DNA of 64,000 nt from DASQFQ01 sp963730115 (GCA_963730115.1 CAVSQM010000012.1:434001-498000), one strand, 5' to 3'. Numbered from the stretch's first letter, positions 37,931 through 46,945 are shown. The notes: generated from the sequence alone by a model not told the origin. Numbers and translations are program-made.

Positions 37931-39529
37931 CTAGAGCTTGACGACGGCGCCCTGCCACGGCGGCAGCGTCAGCGCCCCGCTCACCGCCTCGCCCTCGCGG
38001 CCGCGGTCGGTGGCGATCGCGATCGTGCCGTCGACACCCTCGACGCTCGCCTCGGCGCCCGACAGGTTGAGGCCCACGACGTACCCGTCGCCGCGCCGGT
38101 ACGCCCACACGCCGTCGGGCGCGGGCAGCGACGCGTAGGGGCCGCGCGTCAGATCGGCCTCGGAGCGCCGCAGCGCGATCGCGTCGCGCGTGAAGTGCAG
38201 CGTCGAATCCGGGTCGTCGTGCTGGGCGGCCACGTTGTGCGCGGCGGTGTCGCCGAGCGGCAGCCACGGCTCGGCCTCGGCGGTGGTGAAGCCGCCGCCG
38301 GGCTCGTCGACCCACTGCATGGGCGTCCGGTAGCGGTCGCGGTTGCGCTCGGGATCGCCCGTGCGCCGTGCCACCGGGTCGAGCGCGCCCTCTGGGTCGA
38401 GCAGCACGTCGGGCATGCCCATCTCGTCGCCGTAGTAGAGGAACGGCGTGCCGCGCAGCGTGAGCAGCATCAGCAGCGCGACGCGCGCCTTCGCCGGGTC
38501 CCCGCCCGCCCACCGCGTCGCGACACGGCCGGAGTCGTGGTTGGAGCCGGTGTAGACCGGCCACGACGCCTCGGGGAGCTGCTCCTCCATCGCCTCGACG
38601 ATCGTGCGCAGCGGCTCGGCCTCGAGCTCGGCGTGCAGGAAGAGGAAGTTGAACGCGAGGTTGAGCTCATCCTCGCCCCGGCCGTAGAACGGGATCAGCT
38701 GCTCGAGCGCGAGCACGTAGGTCTCGCCGACGAGCACCGTCTGCGGGTCGGCCGCGTCGCAGATCTCCCGCCAGCGGCGCAGCACGTCGTGGACCTCCGG
38801 GCGGTTCATCGCGAACTCCTGCCGGAAGCCGCGCCGGCGCACGAGCGGATGGTCGTCCTCCGTCGCCTCCGGCTCGTCGCGCAGCTCGCGGTCGTTGACG
38901 ATCCCGTGGGTCACGTCGATGCGGAAGCCCGCGATCCCGCGCTCGAACCAGAAGCGCAGGATGTCGTCGAACGCCTCGCGCACTTCCTCGTTCCACCAGT
39001 TGAGGTCGGGCTGGCTGGGCAGGAAGTTGTGCAGGTAGAACTGGCCGGACGCCTCGTCGAGCGTCCACGCCGGTCCGCCGAACGAGCTCTGCCAGTTGTT
39101 GGGGGGCGAGCCGTCGGGCTTCGGATCCGCCCACACGTAGTAGTCGCGGTAGCGCGCATCGCGGCCGGCGAGCGCGTCCTGGAACCACTCGTGGCGGTCG
39201 CTGCTGTGGTTGGGGACGAGGTCGAGCAGCACGCGGATGCCGCGGCGGCCGGCCTCGGCGATCAGCGCGTCGAGGTCCTCGAGCGTCCCGAGCGCCTCGT
39301 CGACGCCGGTGAAGTCGGCGACGTCATAGCCCCAGTCGTCGTTCGGCGAGGGCGTGGTCGGGTTGAGCCAGATGCCGTCGATCCCGAGCCACTCGAGGTG
39401 GTCGAGTCGTTCGATGATGCCGCGCAGGTCGCCGACACCGTCGCCGTTCGTGTCCGCGAACGAGCGCGGATAGATCTGGTACAGCACGCCGTCCCGCCAC
39501 CAAGACGGCTCCTCCCGGGCTCCCGACAT
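37931..39529 (-). CDS. GH13 alpha-glucosidase (oligo-1,6-glucosidase type)
   Basis: The 532-residue cytoplasmic enzyme starts at the ATG before SWWRDGVLYQIYPRSF. GH13 motifs are intact: DLVPNHSSDRH, the nucleophile Asp in GFRIDVTHG, the acid/base Glu in VLVGETY, and TGSNHDSGR. Such enzymes hydrolyse isomaltose, maltose, trehalose or sucrose. It is divergent from a LacI regulator of a sugar ABC importer, and a paralogue lies at the end of the importer operon. Several upstream in-frame ATGs exist but would add non-homologous residues. Confidence 0.92.
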   Translation of the reverse strand: MSGAREEPSWWRDGVLYQIYPRSFADTNGDGVGDLRGIIERLDHLEWLGIDGIWLNPTTPSPNDDWGYDVADFTGVDEALGTLEDLDALIAEAGRRGIRVLLDLVPNHSSDRHEWFQDALAGRDARYRDYYVWADPKPDGSPPNNWQSSFGGPAWTLDEASGQFYLHNFLPSQPDLNWWNEEVREAFDDILRFWFERGIAGFRIDVTHGIVNDRELRDEPEATEDDHPLVRRRGFRQEFAMNRPEVHDVLRRWREICDAADPQTVLVGETYVLALEQLIPFYGRGEDELNLAFNFLFLHAELEAEPLRTIVEAMEEQLPEASWPVYTGSNHDSGRVATRWAGGDPAKARVALLMLLTLRGTPFLYYGDEMGMPDVLLDPEGALDPVARRTGDPERNRDRYRTPMQWVDEPGGGFTTAEAEPWLPLGDTAAHNVAAQHDDPDSTLHFTRDAIALRRSEADLTRGPYASLPAPDGVWAYRRGDGYVVGLNLSGAEASVEGVDGTIAIATDRGREGEAVSGALTLPPWQGAVVKL

Positions 39530-39542
39530 GGCGCGGGAGCAT

Positions 39543-39558
39543 ACGGACGGTCGTCCGT
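39543..39558. promoter_or_regulatory. Inverted repeat ACGGACG-GT-CGTCCGT
   Basis: Perfect 7-bp arms with a 2-bp centre lie 14 bp upstream of the GH13 start (minus strand) and directly before TTGACA on the plus strand. The repeat is well placed to be an operator governing either divergent gene. The binding protein is unknown. Confidence 0.5.
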
Positions 39559-39576
39559 TTGACATTCGTGACAGGA

Positions 39577-39590
39577 TGGAACCGCTTCCA
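39577..39590. promoter_or_regulatory. LacI-type operator TGGAACCGCTTCCA
   Basis: TGGAA and TTCCA arms flank a CCGC centre with the CG step of LacI/GalR operators. It follows a TTGACA hexamer (39559-39564) on the plus strand, although I could not find a matching -10 at 16-18 nt. The LacI gene 33 bp downstream is the likely repressor, controlling both itself and the divergent GH13 enzyme. Confidence 0.6.
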
Positions 39591-39623
39591 ACTGGGGGAG
39601 CAGTCCATCGGAGGAGGGTGGGT

Positions 39624-40703
39624 GTGACGACGATCGCGCGGGTCGCAGCGCTGGCTGGTGTCGGCGTGGGCACCGTGTCGCGGGTCTTGAACGACTCGGG
39701 CGCGGTCAGCGCGTCGACGCGCCGCCGCGTCGAGGAGGCGATCGACGCTCTGGGCTACGAGCCGAGCGCCGCCGCACGGGCACTGTCGACCGGCCGCACG
39801 ATGTCGATCGGCGTCGTCGCCCCGTTCCTCACCCAGCCGTCGGTGGTCGAGCGCCTGCGCGGCGTCGCCCGCCGGGTCGCGGAGGCCGACTACCGGCTCG
39901 TGCTGCTCGACGTCGAGCGCCCCGACCGCCTGTTCGACTCCGTCGGAACGTTCGCGGTCCACGGTCGCGTCGACGGGCTCGTGGTGATCTCGCTCGCGCT
40001 GCCCGAGGGCTTCCGACCCGGCCACATGCCGACCGTCGTCGTCGACCGCCGCAGCGACGAGCTGCCGAGCGTGCACATCGACGACGAGGCCGGCGGGCGG
40101 CTCGCCACCGAGCACCTGCTCGAGCTCGGCCACACGCGTATCGCCTTCGTCGGCGACACCGAGGAGAACCCGTACGGCTTCGACTCCAGCGCGCATCGCC
40201 GCGCCGGCTACGAGGCGGCGCTGCGCGACGCCGGCGTCACCGTCGACCCCACCTTCGTGCGCACCGCGCCGTACGGCCGCGACAACGCGCGGGCGCTCGG
40301 CCGCGAGCTGCTCGAGGCGGCGGTGCCCCCCACCGCGATCTTCGCCGCGTCCGACGACCAGGCGCTCGGCGTGCTCGAGGCCGCCGAGGCGGCGAGCGTC
40401 TCCGTGCCCGATCGACTCTCGGTCGTGGGCTTCGACGATCTGGAAGTGGCGCGCTACGCGCGCCTCACGACCGTGGCGCAGCCGCTCGAGGCGAGCGGCG
40501 CACGCGGCGTGGATCTGCTCCTCGACGCGCTGGCGGGCGGATCGCCGCGCTCGGAGCAACTCGACTGCGAGCTCGTCGTCCGCGGAACGACCGCGCCGAC
40601 GAACCCGGAGAAGGCGAACGCACGCGGGGGAAAGCCCCAGGTGCGAACGCAGCTACTCAATGGCATGATGCGATCGTCCCGTACCACTGGAGGGGGAAGC
40701 TGA
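39624..40703 (+). CDS. LacI-family regulator of the sugar importer operon
   Basis: The 359-residue protein opens with the helix-turn-helix TTIARVAALAGVGVGTVSRV and hinge PSAAARALSTG, followed by the sugar-binding effector domain with LATEHLLELGHTRIAFVGD and LSVVGFDDLEVARYARL. GTG at 39624 is chosen because GGAGGAGG ends 6 nt upstream; another GTG lies two codons earlier. After the usual family end it continues about 25 residues, reading into the ribosome site of the next gene. Stop and next ATG overlap (TGATG), so it heads the ABC importer operon. Confidence 0.92.
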   Translation: MTTIARVAALAGVGVGTVSRVLNDSGAVSASTRRRVEEAIDALGYEPSAAARALSTGRTMSIGVVAPFLTQPSVVERLRGVARRVAEADYRLVLLDVERPDRLFDSVGTFAVHGRVDGLVVISLALPEGFRPGHMPTVVVDRRSDELPSVHIDDEAGGRLATEHLLELGHTRIAFVGDTEENPYGFDSSAHRRAGYEAALRDAGVTVDPTFVRTAPYGRDNARALGRELLEAAVPPTAIFAASDDQALGVLEAAEAASVSVPDRLSVVGFDDLEVARYARLTTVAQPLEASGARGVDLLLDALAGGSPRSEQLDCELVVRGTTAPTNPEKANARGGKPQVRTQLLNGMMRSSRTTGGGS

Positions 40704-42016
40704 TGAGGGGTCGTAGGTCTTCTGTATTGCTCTGCGCGCTGCTTGCGCTCGCGCTGGGCCTCATGGTCGCCGCTTGCGGCGACGACAGCGATAGCAGCGG
40801 CGGAAGCGGTGCAACCGGGTCCGAGTCGGGCTCGACCGAGGGCGCGAAGAAGATCGATCTCTCGCTCAAGGACAACGCGAAGGGCACCGTCCGCTACTGC
40901 CAGGGCAAGGACACCGCTGGTGACGCGAAGGACTGGGTCAAGAAGTTCAACGCGAAGGGCGGCCCGGTCCAGGTCGAGCTCGTCGAGTTCTCGCCCGACG
41001 CCGGCCAGCAGCGTCAGTCGTTCGTGCAGCGCCAGGAAGCCAAGTCCGGAGACTGCGACATGTTCTCCTCGGACGTCATCTGGACCGCCGAGTTCGCGTC
41101 GCAGAAGTGGCTCTACGACATGACGGAGTACGTCGAGGCCAAGAAGGACCAGTACATCCCGGCGACGCTCGCCACCATCACCTACGACGGCAAGTACTGG
41201 GGCTCCCCGCGGACCTCGGACGCCGCGTTCCTCTACTACCGCACCGACCAGGTCAAGGAGGTCCCGGCAACGTGGCAGGCCGTCTATGACGAGGCCAAGA
41301 AGCAGGACGGCATCGTCTACCAGGGCGCGGCCTACGAGGGCCTGACCTGCGACTACCTCGAGATCGCGTTCGCCGCGGGCGGCAAGGTGCTGTCCGAGGA
41401 CGGCAAGACGGCCGAGTTCGACTCGCCCGAGAACCTCAAGGCGCTGCAGTTCATGGTCGACGGCATCAAGGACGGCGCGGCTCCGAAGGCCGTGACGACC
41501 TACATGGAGGAGCAGGCCCGCATGGCCTTCGAGGCCGGCCGCGCGACCTTCCAGCGCAACTGGCCGTACGCGTTCGCGACCGCCAAGAAGAACAAGGCCG
41601 CACCGAAGTTCGAGGTCGCCCCGTTCCCCGAGTTCGAGGGCGCGGGCAAGGCCGGCATCCTCGGCGGCCACAACGATGTGATCTCCGTCAACGGCAAGAA
41701 CCCGGGCGGTTCCCTGGTCGTCCTCGACTACCTCTCCTCCGAGGAAGAGGCCGTCACGCTCGCCAGTGACTTCTCGCTGCCGCCGGCGATCGCGTCGGCC
41801 TACGATGACCCGGCGGTCAAGAAGGCGCTGCCGTTCTCGGCAGAGCTGAAGCAGGCGATCTCCCAGGCGAAGCCTCGCCCGGTCTCGCCGGTCTACCCGC
41901 AGATCTCTGCGGCGATCTACAAGAACGTCAATGAGGCCCTGTCGGGTGCCGTCACGCCTGAGGAGGCCCTGAAGACGGGGCAGCAGCAGATGGAACAGGC
42001 CCTGAAGACGTTCTGA
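40703..42016 (+). CDS. Sugar ABC transporter substrate-binding lipoprotein
   Basis: The 437-residue family-1 binding protein has a lipoprotein signal peptide ending LMVAACG, so Cys25 should be lipidated, then a Ser/Gly-rich linker. The mature part has features of the maltose/trehalose group, such as YWGSPRTSDAAFLYYRTD and MAFEAGRATFQRNWPYA. GGAGGGGG precedes the ATG. By order and content it is the receptor for the two permeases and ATPase that follow. Confidence 0.92.
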   Translation: MRGRRSSVLLCALLALALGLMVAACGDDSDSSGGSGATGSESGSTEGAKKIDLSLKDNAKGTVRYCQGKDTAGDAKDWVKKFNAKGGPVQVELVEFSPDAGQQRQSFVQRQEAKSGDCDMFSSDVIWTAEFASQKWLYDMTEYVEAKKDQYIPATLATITYDGKYWGSPRTSDAAFLYYRTDQVKEVPATWQAVYDEAKKQDGIVYQGAAYEGLTCDYLEIAFAAGGKVLSEDGKTAEFDSPENLKALQFMVDGIKDGAAPKAVTTYMEEQARMAFEAGRATFQRNWPYAFATAKKNKAAPKFEVAPFPEFEGAGKAGILGGHNDVISVNGKNPGGSLVVLDYLSSEEEAVTLASDFSLPPAIASAYDDPAVKKALPFSAELKQAISQAKPRPVSPVYPQISAAIYKNVNEALSGAVTPEEALKTGQQQMEQALKTF

Positions 42017-42022
42017 TCTGAC

Positions 42023-42971
42023 ATGGAAGCCGCCACAGTCAGTGCGGGCGGTACCGGCCGGCGGCGCTCCCGGGGAGTTCCGGAGCGCCGCTTGGCGTGG
42101 TACATGGTCTCGCCGTCACTCGCGCTCATCGCGCTGGTGGCCCTGTACCCAATCGTTTACGCGGTCTGGCTCTCGCTGCATCAGTACTCGCTCATCCAGG
42201 CGGGCGTGCAGCGCTGGGCCGAGCCGAACCTGCTTTCCAACTACACGCTCGCCCTCTGGGGCGACATCCTCCGGGCCCTTCTGGGAGGCGACGCGGACGA
42301 CGTTCGTGTTCACGTTCTTCGCAGTCGGGCTCGAACTCGTCCTCGGCGTCGCCATGGCCATGGCCATGCATGCGGCGTTCAAGGGCCAGGGCATCCTGCG
42401 GACGGTCATCCTCGTCCCGTGGGCGATGCTCACGGTCGTCACCGCGATCACGTGGCGCACGATCTTCGAGCCCGAGCTCGGGTTCACGAACACCCTGTTA
42501 GGCGCCATCGGGTTACCCGACGACACGGTCTGGCTCGGGGAGTCGCCCCAGGCCCTGATCGTGATGATCATCGCCGACGTCTGGAAGACCGCGCCGTTCA
42601 TGGCGTTGCTGGTGCTCGCCGGGTTGCAGGTGATACCCACAGAGCTCTATGAGGCCGGGAAGGTGGACGGTGCCAGCGCATGGCAGCGGTTCACCAAGAT
42701 CACCCTGCCTCTGCTCAAGCCGGCGATCCTCGTCGCGCTGATCTTCCGGACGCTCGACTCACTCCGGATCTTCGACCTGCCGTACGTGCTCACCCAGGGC
42801 GCCCACGGCACCAATACGTTGTCGCTGATCTCCTACGAGACGTTCAGCGCGAACCGGTTATATGGCGAGGGCTCCGCGTTGGCGATCCTGACGTTCCTGA
42901 TCGTCATGGTGGTGTCGATGGTCTACATCTTCACCGTCGGCGGGAACCTGCGCGGAATGGCGGAGGACTGA
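42023..42971 (+). pseudogene. Sugar ABC permease (MalF/ThuF type), frameshifted
   Basis: Six membrane helices and the EAA loop (YEAGKVDGASAWQRFTKITLP) of binding-protein-dependent sugar permeases are present. The frame breaks at about 42276 in GGGCCC; dropping one C gives GDILRAFWEATRTTFVFTFF and exactly 316 codons. The frameshift would inactivate the importer if real. All neighbours are intact, which favours a sequence insertion error. The start context CTGACATGGAAGC is repeated at the next permease. Confidence 0.85.
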
Positions 42972-42972
42972 C

Positions 42973-43863
42973 ATGGAAGCTGCTTCGGTTCCCGTCGCCG
43001 CGGATACCACCCGCGACCGCACCAAGGCCAAGAAGCCGCCCCGCCAGGGGACTCCCCCCTGGATGTGGGTGGCGGTGTTCGCGATCGTCGTGTTCTGCCT
43101 GTTCCCGTTCTACTGGCTGGTGAACACGTCGCTCAAGACCGGCGGCGACCTGTCGAGCGCATCGCTCGTGCCGCCCAACCCGACGCTGAGCAACTACGAG
43201 TCCGTCTTCAAGGACCCGAGCTTCACGTCGGCGTTGCGCAACAGCGCGATCGTCGCGCTGGTCACCACCGTGTTGTCGCTCATCGTGGGCGCGTTCTGCG
43301 CGTACGCGCTGGCGCGCCTGAAGCTGAAGTTCAAGTTCTTGATCCTCGCGATCATCCTGTCGATCACGACGTTCCCGCAGATCACCATCGCCGCGCCGAT
43401 CTTCAAGCTGTGGCGCGACATCGGGCTGTTCAACACCCTGATCGGCCTGATCATCCCGTACCTGACGTTCTCGCTCCCACTGGCCATCTACATCCTGGTC
43501 TCGTTCTTCCGGGAGATCCCGAGAGACCTCGAGGAGGCCGCGCTCGTCGACGGCGCGACGAACTTCGAGGCGTTCCGCAAGGTCGTGGTCCCACTGGCAG
43601 CACCGGGCCTCGCGACCGCGGGCATCCTGACGTTCATCGCGGCCTGGAACGAGTTCCTCCTGGCCATCACGCTGACGTCCAACTCGGACGCGAGAACGGT
43701 CCCGGCCGCGATCGCGTTCTTCACCGGCTCGACCCAGTTCGAGCAGCCGCTGGGCACCATATCCGCGGCCTCGGTGATCATCTCCGTACCGCTGATCATC
43801 GCGGTGCTCCTGTTCCAGAAGCGAATCGTCGCGGGCCTGACGGCCGGCGCCGTGAAGGGATGA
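42973..43863 (+). CDS. Sugar ABC transporter permease (MalG/ThuG type)
   Basis: The 296-residue protein has a cytoplasmic Lys/Arg/Pro-rich N-terminus, six membrane helices and an intact EAA motif (LEEAALVDGATNFEAFRKVVVPL). It should pair with the preceding permease in the importer membrane complex. It starts one base after the previous stop, with no separate ribosome site, so it depends on translational coupling. Confidence 0.92.
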   Translation: MEAASVPVAADTTRDRTKAKKPPRQGTPPWMWVAVFAIVVFCLFPFYWLVNTSLKTGGDLSSASLVPPNPTLSNYESVFKDPSFTSALRNSAIVALVTTVLSLIVGAFCAYALARLKLKFKFLILAIILSITTFPQITIAAPIFKLWRDIGLFNTLIGLIIPYLTFSLPLAIYILVSFFREIPRDLEEAALVDGATNFEAFRKVVVPLAAPGLATAGILTFIAAWNEFLLAITLTSNSDARTVPAAIAFFTGSTQFEQPLGTISAASVIISVPLIIAVLLFQKRIVAGLTAGAVKG

Positions 43864-43869
43864 ATCTGT

Positions 43870-45066
43870 ATGGCTGAGATCACTCTGAAGGGCGTGACCA
43901 AGCGCTATCCGGATGGCACTGAGGCGGTCAAGGCGATCGACCTCGATATTGCTGACGGGGAGTTCATGATTCTGGTGGGTCCGTCGGGTTGTGGGAAGTC
44001 GACGGCGTTGCGGATGATCGCGGGGCTGGAGGACATCTCGGACGGCGAGTTGATCATCGGCGGCGAGGTCGTCAACGACCTGGCCCCGAAGGATCGGGAC
44101 ATCGCGATGGTGTTTCAGAACTATGCGCTGTATCCGCATATGACGGTGCGTGACAACATGGGTTTCGCGTTGAAGTTGGCGAAGGTCGACTCGGGCGAGA
44201 TCAACACCAAGGTCGAGGAGGCGGCGCGGATCCTGGATCTGGAGGCGCATCTGGACCGCAAGCCGGCGAACCTGTCGGGTGGGCAGCGTCAGCGGGTGGC
44301 GATGGGCCGCGCGATCGTGCGTGACCCGCGGGCGTTCTTGATGGACGAGCCGCTGTCGAACCTGGATGCGAAGCTGCGGGTGCAGATGCGCACCGAGGTG
44401 GCGCGGATCCAGCAGCGGGTGGGCACCACCACGGTCTATGTGACGCATGATCAGACGGAGGCGATGACGCTGGGCGACCGGGTGGCGGTGATGCGCGCCG
44501 GCAAGATCCAGCAGGTCGCCACCCCGAAGGTGCTCTACGAAGACCCCGCCAATTTGTTCGTGGCGGGGTTCATCGGCTCGCCGGCGATGAATTTCCTGCC
44601 GGCCACGATCGAGGGCGAGAGCGTGAAGCTGCCGTTCGGGGATGCGCCGCTGCCCGAGGGGCTGAGGGGCACGGTCGGCAGCGAGTCGCGTGAGGTGATC
44701 GCGGGGATGCGCCCGGAGCATTTCGAGGACGCCGGGGTGGCGTCCGAGCGTGGGATCCAGGGGATGAAGTTCAAGGCCAGGGTCGAGGTGGTGGAGTCGA
44801 TGGGCTCTGAGCTGTACGCCTATTTCGACGTCAAGGCCGCCGCGCACAGCGGCGAGCTGGATGACCTCGCGCAGGATGCGGGGCTGTCGGAGCTGCCGGG
44901 TCAGGGCGGTGAGTCCACGCATGTCGTGGCGCGCCTCGACGCCACCAGCAGCGCCTCCGCGGGCCAGGAGCTCGAGATGGTGCTCGACGCGAACGGGATC
45001 AAGCTGTTCGACCCCAACGGCGGCAACAACCTCACCGCCGCCGAGGGCGCGAGCGCCCCGAGCTAG
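43870..45066 (+). CDS. Sugar ABC transporter ATPase (MsmK/UgpC type)
   Basis: The 398-residue ATPase has Walker A GPSGCGKST, Q-loop VFQNYALYPHM, signature LSGGQRQR, Walker B FLMDEPLSNLD and H-loop YVTHDQTEA, followed by a regulatory OB-fold tail of about 150 residues with GMRPEHFEDAG. The coding bias differs from neighbours: the first two thirds use many T-ending codons (GGT, ATT, TGT, TAT) that are rare elsewhere here. This may mark a separate origin or gene conversion. It completes the importer operon. Confidence 0.93.
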   Translation: MAEITLKGVTKRYPDGTEAVKAIDLDIADGEFMILVGPSGCGKSTALRMIAGLEDISDGELIIGGEVVNDLAPKDRDIAMVFQNYALYPHMTVRDNMGFALKLAKVDSGEINTKVEEAARILDLEAHLDRKPANLSGGQRQRVAMGRAIVRDPRAFLMDEPLSNLDAKLRVQMRTEVARIQQRVGTTTVYVTHDQTEAMTLGDRVAVMRAGKIQQVATPKVLYEDPANLFVAGFIGSPAMNFLPATIEGESVKLPFGDAPLPEGLRGTVGSESREVIAGMRPEHFEDAGVASERGIQGMKFKARVEVVESMGSELYAYFDVKAAAHSGELDDLAQDAGLSELPGQGGESTHVVARLDATSSASAGQELEMVLDANGIKLFDPNGGNNLTAAEGASAPS

Positions 45067-45072
45067 GGCTGT

Positions 45073-45105
45073 AGTGGCGGCCGGCGCCCTGGGCCGGCCG
45101 CCACT
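45073..45105 (+). terminator. Strong hairpin after the importer ATPase gene
   Basis: AGTGGCGGCCGGC and GCCGGCCGCCACT form a perfect 13-bp stem with a 7-nt loop, starting 7 nt past the stop. There is no T-run. It ends only 6 nt before the ATG of the GH13 gene, so it may attenuate transcription into that gene and hide its initiation region. Confidence 0.7.
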
Positions 45106-45111
45106 CCCTCC

Positions 45112-46656
45112 ATGTCAACCTCCGCTCCCGCCTGGTGGCAGCGCGGCGCGGTCTACCAGGTCTATCCCCGCTCGTTCGCCGACGCCGACGGTGACGGTGT
45201 CGGCGACCTGCGCGGGCTCGCCGAGCGGCTCGACCACCTGAGCGAGCTGCGGGTGGAGGCGGTCTGGCTGTCGCCGATCTTCCCCTCCCCCATGGCCGAC
45301 TTCGGCTACGACGTGGCGGACTACTGCGACGTCGACCCGCAGTTCGGGTCGCTCGACGACCTCGATGCGCTGGTCGAGGCGTGCCACGCGCGGGGGATCC
45401 GCGTGGTGCTCGACTGGGTGCCGAACCACACCTCGGACCGCCACGCCTGGTTCGAGGCGGCGCGGTCCTCGCGCGAGGATCCGAAGCGCGACTGGTACGT
45501 GTGGCGCGACGGGATCGACGGCGGGCCGCCGAACGACTGGGTCTCGGCGTTCTCGGCGGTCGGGCCGGCCTGGACGTACGACGAGCGCACCGGCCAGTGG
45601 TACCTGCACTCGTTCATGGCCGAGCAGCCCGACCTCAACTGGGACAACCCGGAGGTCGAGGCGGCCATGCACGACGTCCTGCGCTTCTGGCTCGAGCGCG
45701 GCATCGACGGCTTCCGGCTCGACGCGATCGTCAAGATCGCCAAGGACCCGCTGCTGCGCAGCAACGGCGGCGCCGCGCTCCGCCACCACGAGGCGTGGGG
45801 CACGATCCACGATCGGCTGCGCGGGATCCGGCGCGTGGTCGACGAGTACCCGGATCGCATGATCGTCGGCGAGGTCGACGCCTGGGACATGCACGGTCTC
45901 GTGTCGTTCCTCGAGGGCGGCGACCAGCTGCACCTGGCCCACAACCTGCTGACCAAGGATCTGCCGTGGGTGCCGGAGGGGTTCGCGGCATCGATCGAGG
46001 ACTTCGAGGCGCTGGCCGACCAGACGTGCTGGCCGGCGTGGTTCTTCTCCAACCACGACATGTCGCGCGCCGCGAGCCGCTTCGACTCGCCCGCCGGGGT
46101 CGGAGGGGCGCGTGCGCGCGCGCTGCTGCTCGCCCTCTACGCGCTGCGCGGCACGCCGTTCGTCTACCAGGGCGAGGAGCTCGGGCTGCCGGACGCGGTG
46201 GTCCCTCCGGAGCGCGTCGTCGACGTCGACGGCCGCGACCCCGAGCGCGCGCCGCTGCCGTGGCGGCCGCCCTCGGAGGCAGGACCGGGCGCGGGCTTCA
46301 CCGACGGCGAGCCGTGGCTCCCGCTCATCGACGACGCCGAATCGCTGTGCGTGGAGCGGCAGGCCGCCGACCCGCGCTCGACGCTGTCGCTGACGCGCCG
46401 GCTGGGCGCGCTGCGTGCGTCCGAGCCCACATTGCAAGCAGGCGACCAGCGCCCCTGCGACCTCGGGCCCGAGGTGCTGGCATGGACGCGCGGCGACGCG
46501 TTCCTCGCCGCCGTCAACTTCGCGACGGAGCCGGTCGACGTGCAGCTGCCGGCGGGCGCCGAGCTCGTCCTCTCCACCGACGCGTCACGAGCGGACGGCG
46601 AAGGGCTAGCGACGCTGCGGCCCAGCGAGGGCGTGCTGCTCCGCCTGCCGTCGTAG
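45112..46656 (+). CDS. GH13 alpha-glucosidase, second copy
   Basis: The 514-residue enzyme has YQVYPRSFADADGDG, DWVPNHTSDRH, nucleophile Asp in GFRLDAIVK, acid/base Glu in IVGEVD and FFSNHDMSR, so the active site is intact. It is a distant paralogue of the enzyme at 37931-39529 and lacks a signal peptide. Placement after the importer suggests it hydrolyses the imported oligosaccharide. A strong hairpin ends 6 nt before the ATG, leaving no room for a ribosome site. Confidence 0.92.
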   Translation: MSTSAPAWWQRGAVYQVYPRSFADADGDGVGDLRGLAERLDHLSELRVEAVWLSPIFPSPMADFGYDVADYCDVDPQFGSLDDLDALVEACHARGIRVVLDWVPNHTSDRHAWFEAARSSREDPKRDWYVWRDGIDGGPPNDWVSAFSAVGPAWTYDERTGQWYLHSFMAEQPDLNWDNPEVEAAMHDVLRFWLERGIDGFRLDAIVKIAKDPLLRSNGGAALRHHEAWGTIHDRLRGIRRVVDEYPDRMIVGEVDAWDMHGLVSFLEGGDQLHLAHNLLTKDLPWVPEGFAASIEDFEALADQTCWPAWFFSNHDMSRAASRFDSPAGVGGARARALLLALYALRGTPFVYQGEELGLPDAVVPPERVVDVDGRDPERAPLPWRPPSEAGPGAGFTDGEPWLPLIDDAESLCVERQAADPRSTLSLTRRLGALRASEPTLQAGDQRPCDLGPEVLAWTRGDAFLAAVNFATEPVDVQLPAGAELVLSTDASRADGEGLATLRPSEGVLLRLPS

Positions 46657-46659
46657 GCT
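46654..46659 (+). promoter_or_regulatory. -10-like TAGGCT before the small membrane protein gene
   Basis: TAGGCT ends 6 nt before the ATG, the leaderless spacing seen elsewhere. Its TAG is also the stop codon of the GH13 gene, so the match could be coincidental. Confidence 0.3.
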
Positions 46660-46665
46660 CCCGGC

Positions 46666-46932
46666 ATGCGCAGCTGGATCATCGGCCTCTTCCTGCTCTC
46701 GATCGTCGGCGCCGTCCTGATCATCGTCGGCGGCACGACGCTGGTGGCGATCGGCGTCGCCTGCATGGGCATCGCCGCGGTCGGCGCGGTCTCGCTCGTG
46801 TTCTTCGCCGTCGGGAAGAGCGAGGACGACGCGCGCGCCGAGGAGCAGATCCGGCGCAACGGGTCAGAGCCGGGCGACACCGACGGGCGGCTCAACTCGC
46901 GGCGGCCGCCGCGATCGCGCGGGGACGCGTAG
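46666..46932 (+). CDS. Small membrane protein, 88 aa
   Basis: Two predicted membrane helices (about residues 3-24 and 26-50) are followed by a charged tail of about 35 residues rich in Arg, Asp and Glu. No family recognised. It follows the GH13 gene by 9 bp but may have its own leaderless start. Palindromic element copy 4 lies just beyond its stop. Confidence 0.6.
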   Translation: MRSWIIGLFLLSIVGAVLIIVGGTTLVAIGVACMGIAAVGAVSLVFFAVGKSEDDARAEEQIRRNGSEPGDTDGRLNSRRPPRSRGDA

Positions 46933-46945
46933 GTCCGCGGGGAGC

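Noticed and set aside
39559..39587. Full promoter starting at TTGACA before the importer LacI gene
   Set aside because: The -35 is perfect, but no TAnnnT occurs at 16-18 nt, so only the hexamer is mentioned.
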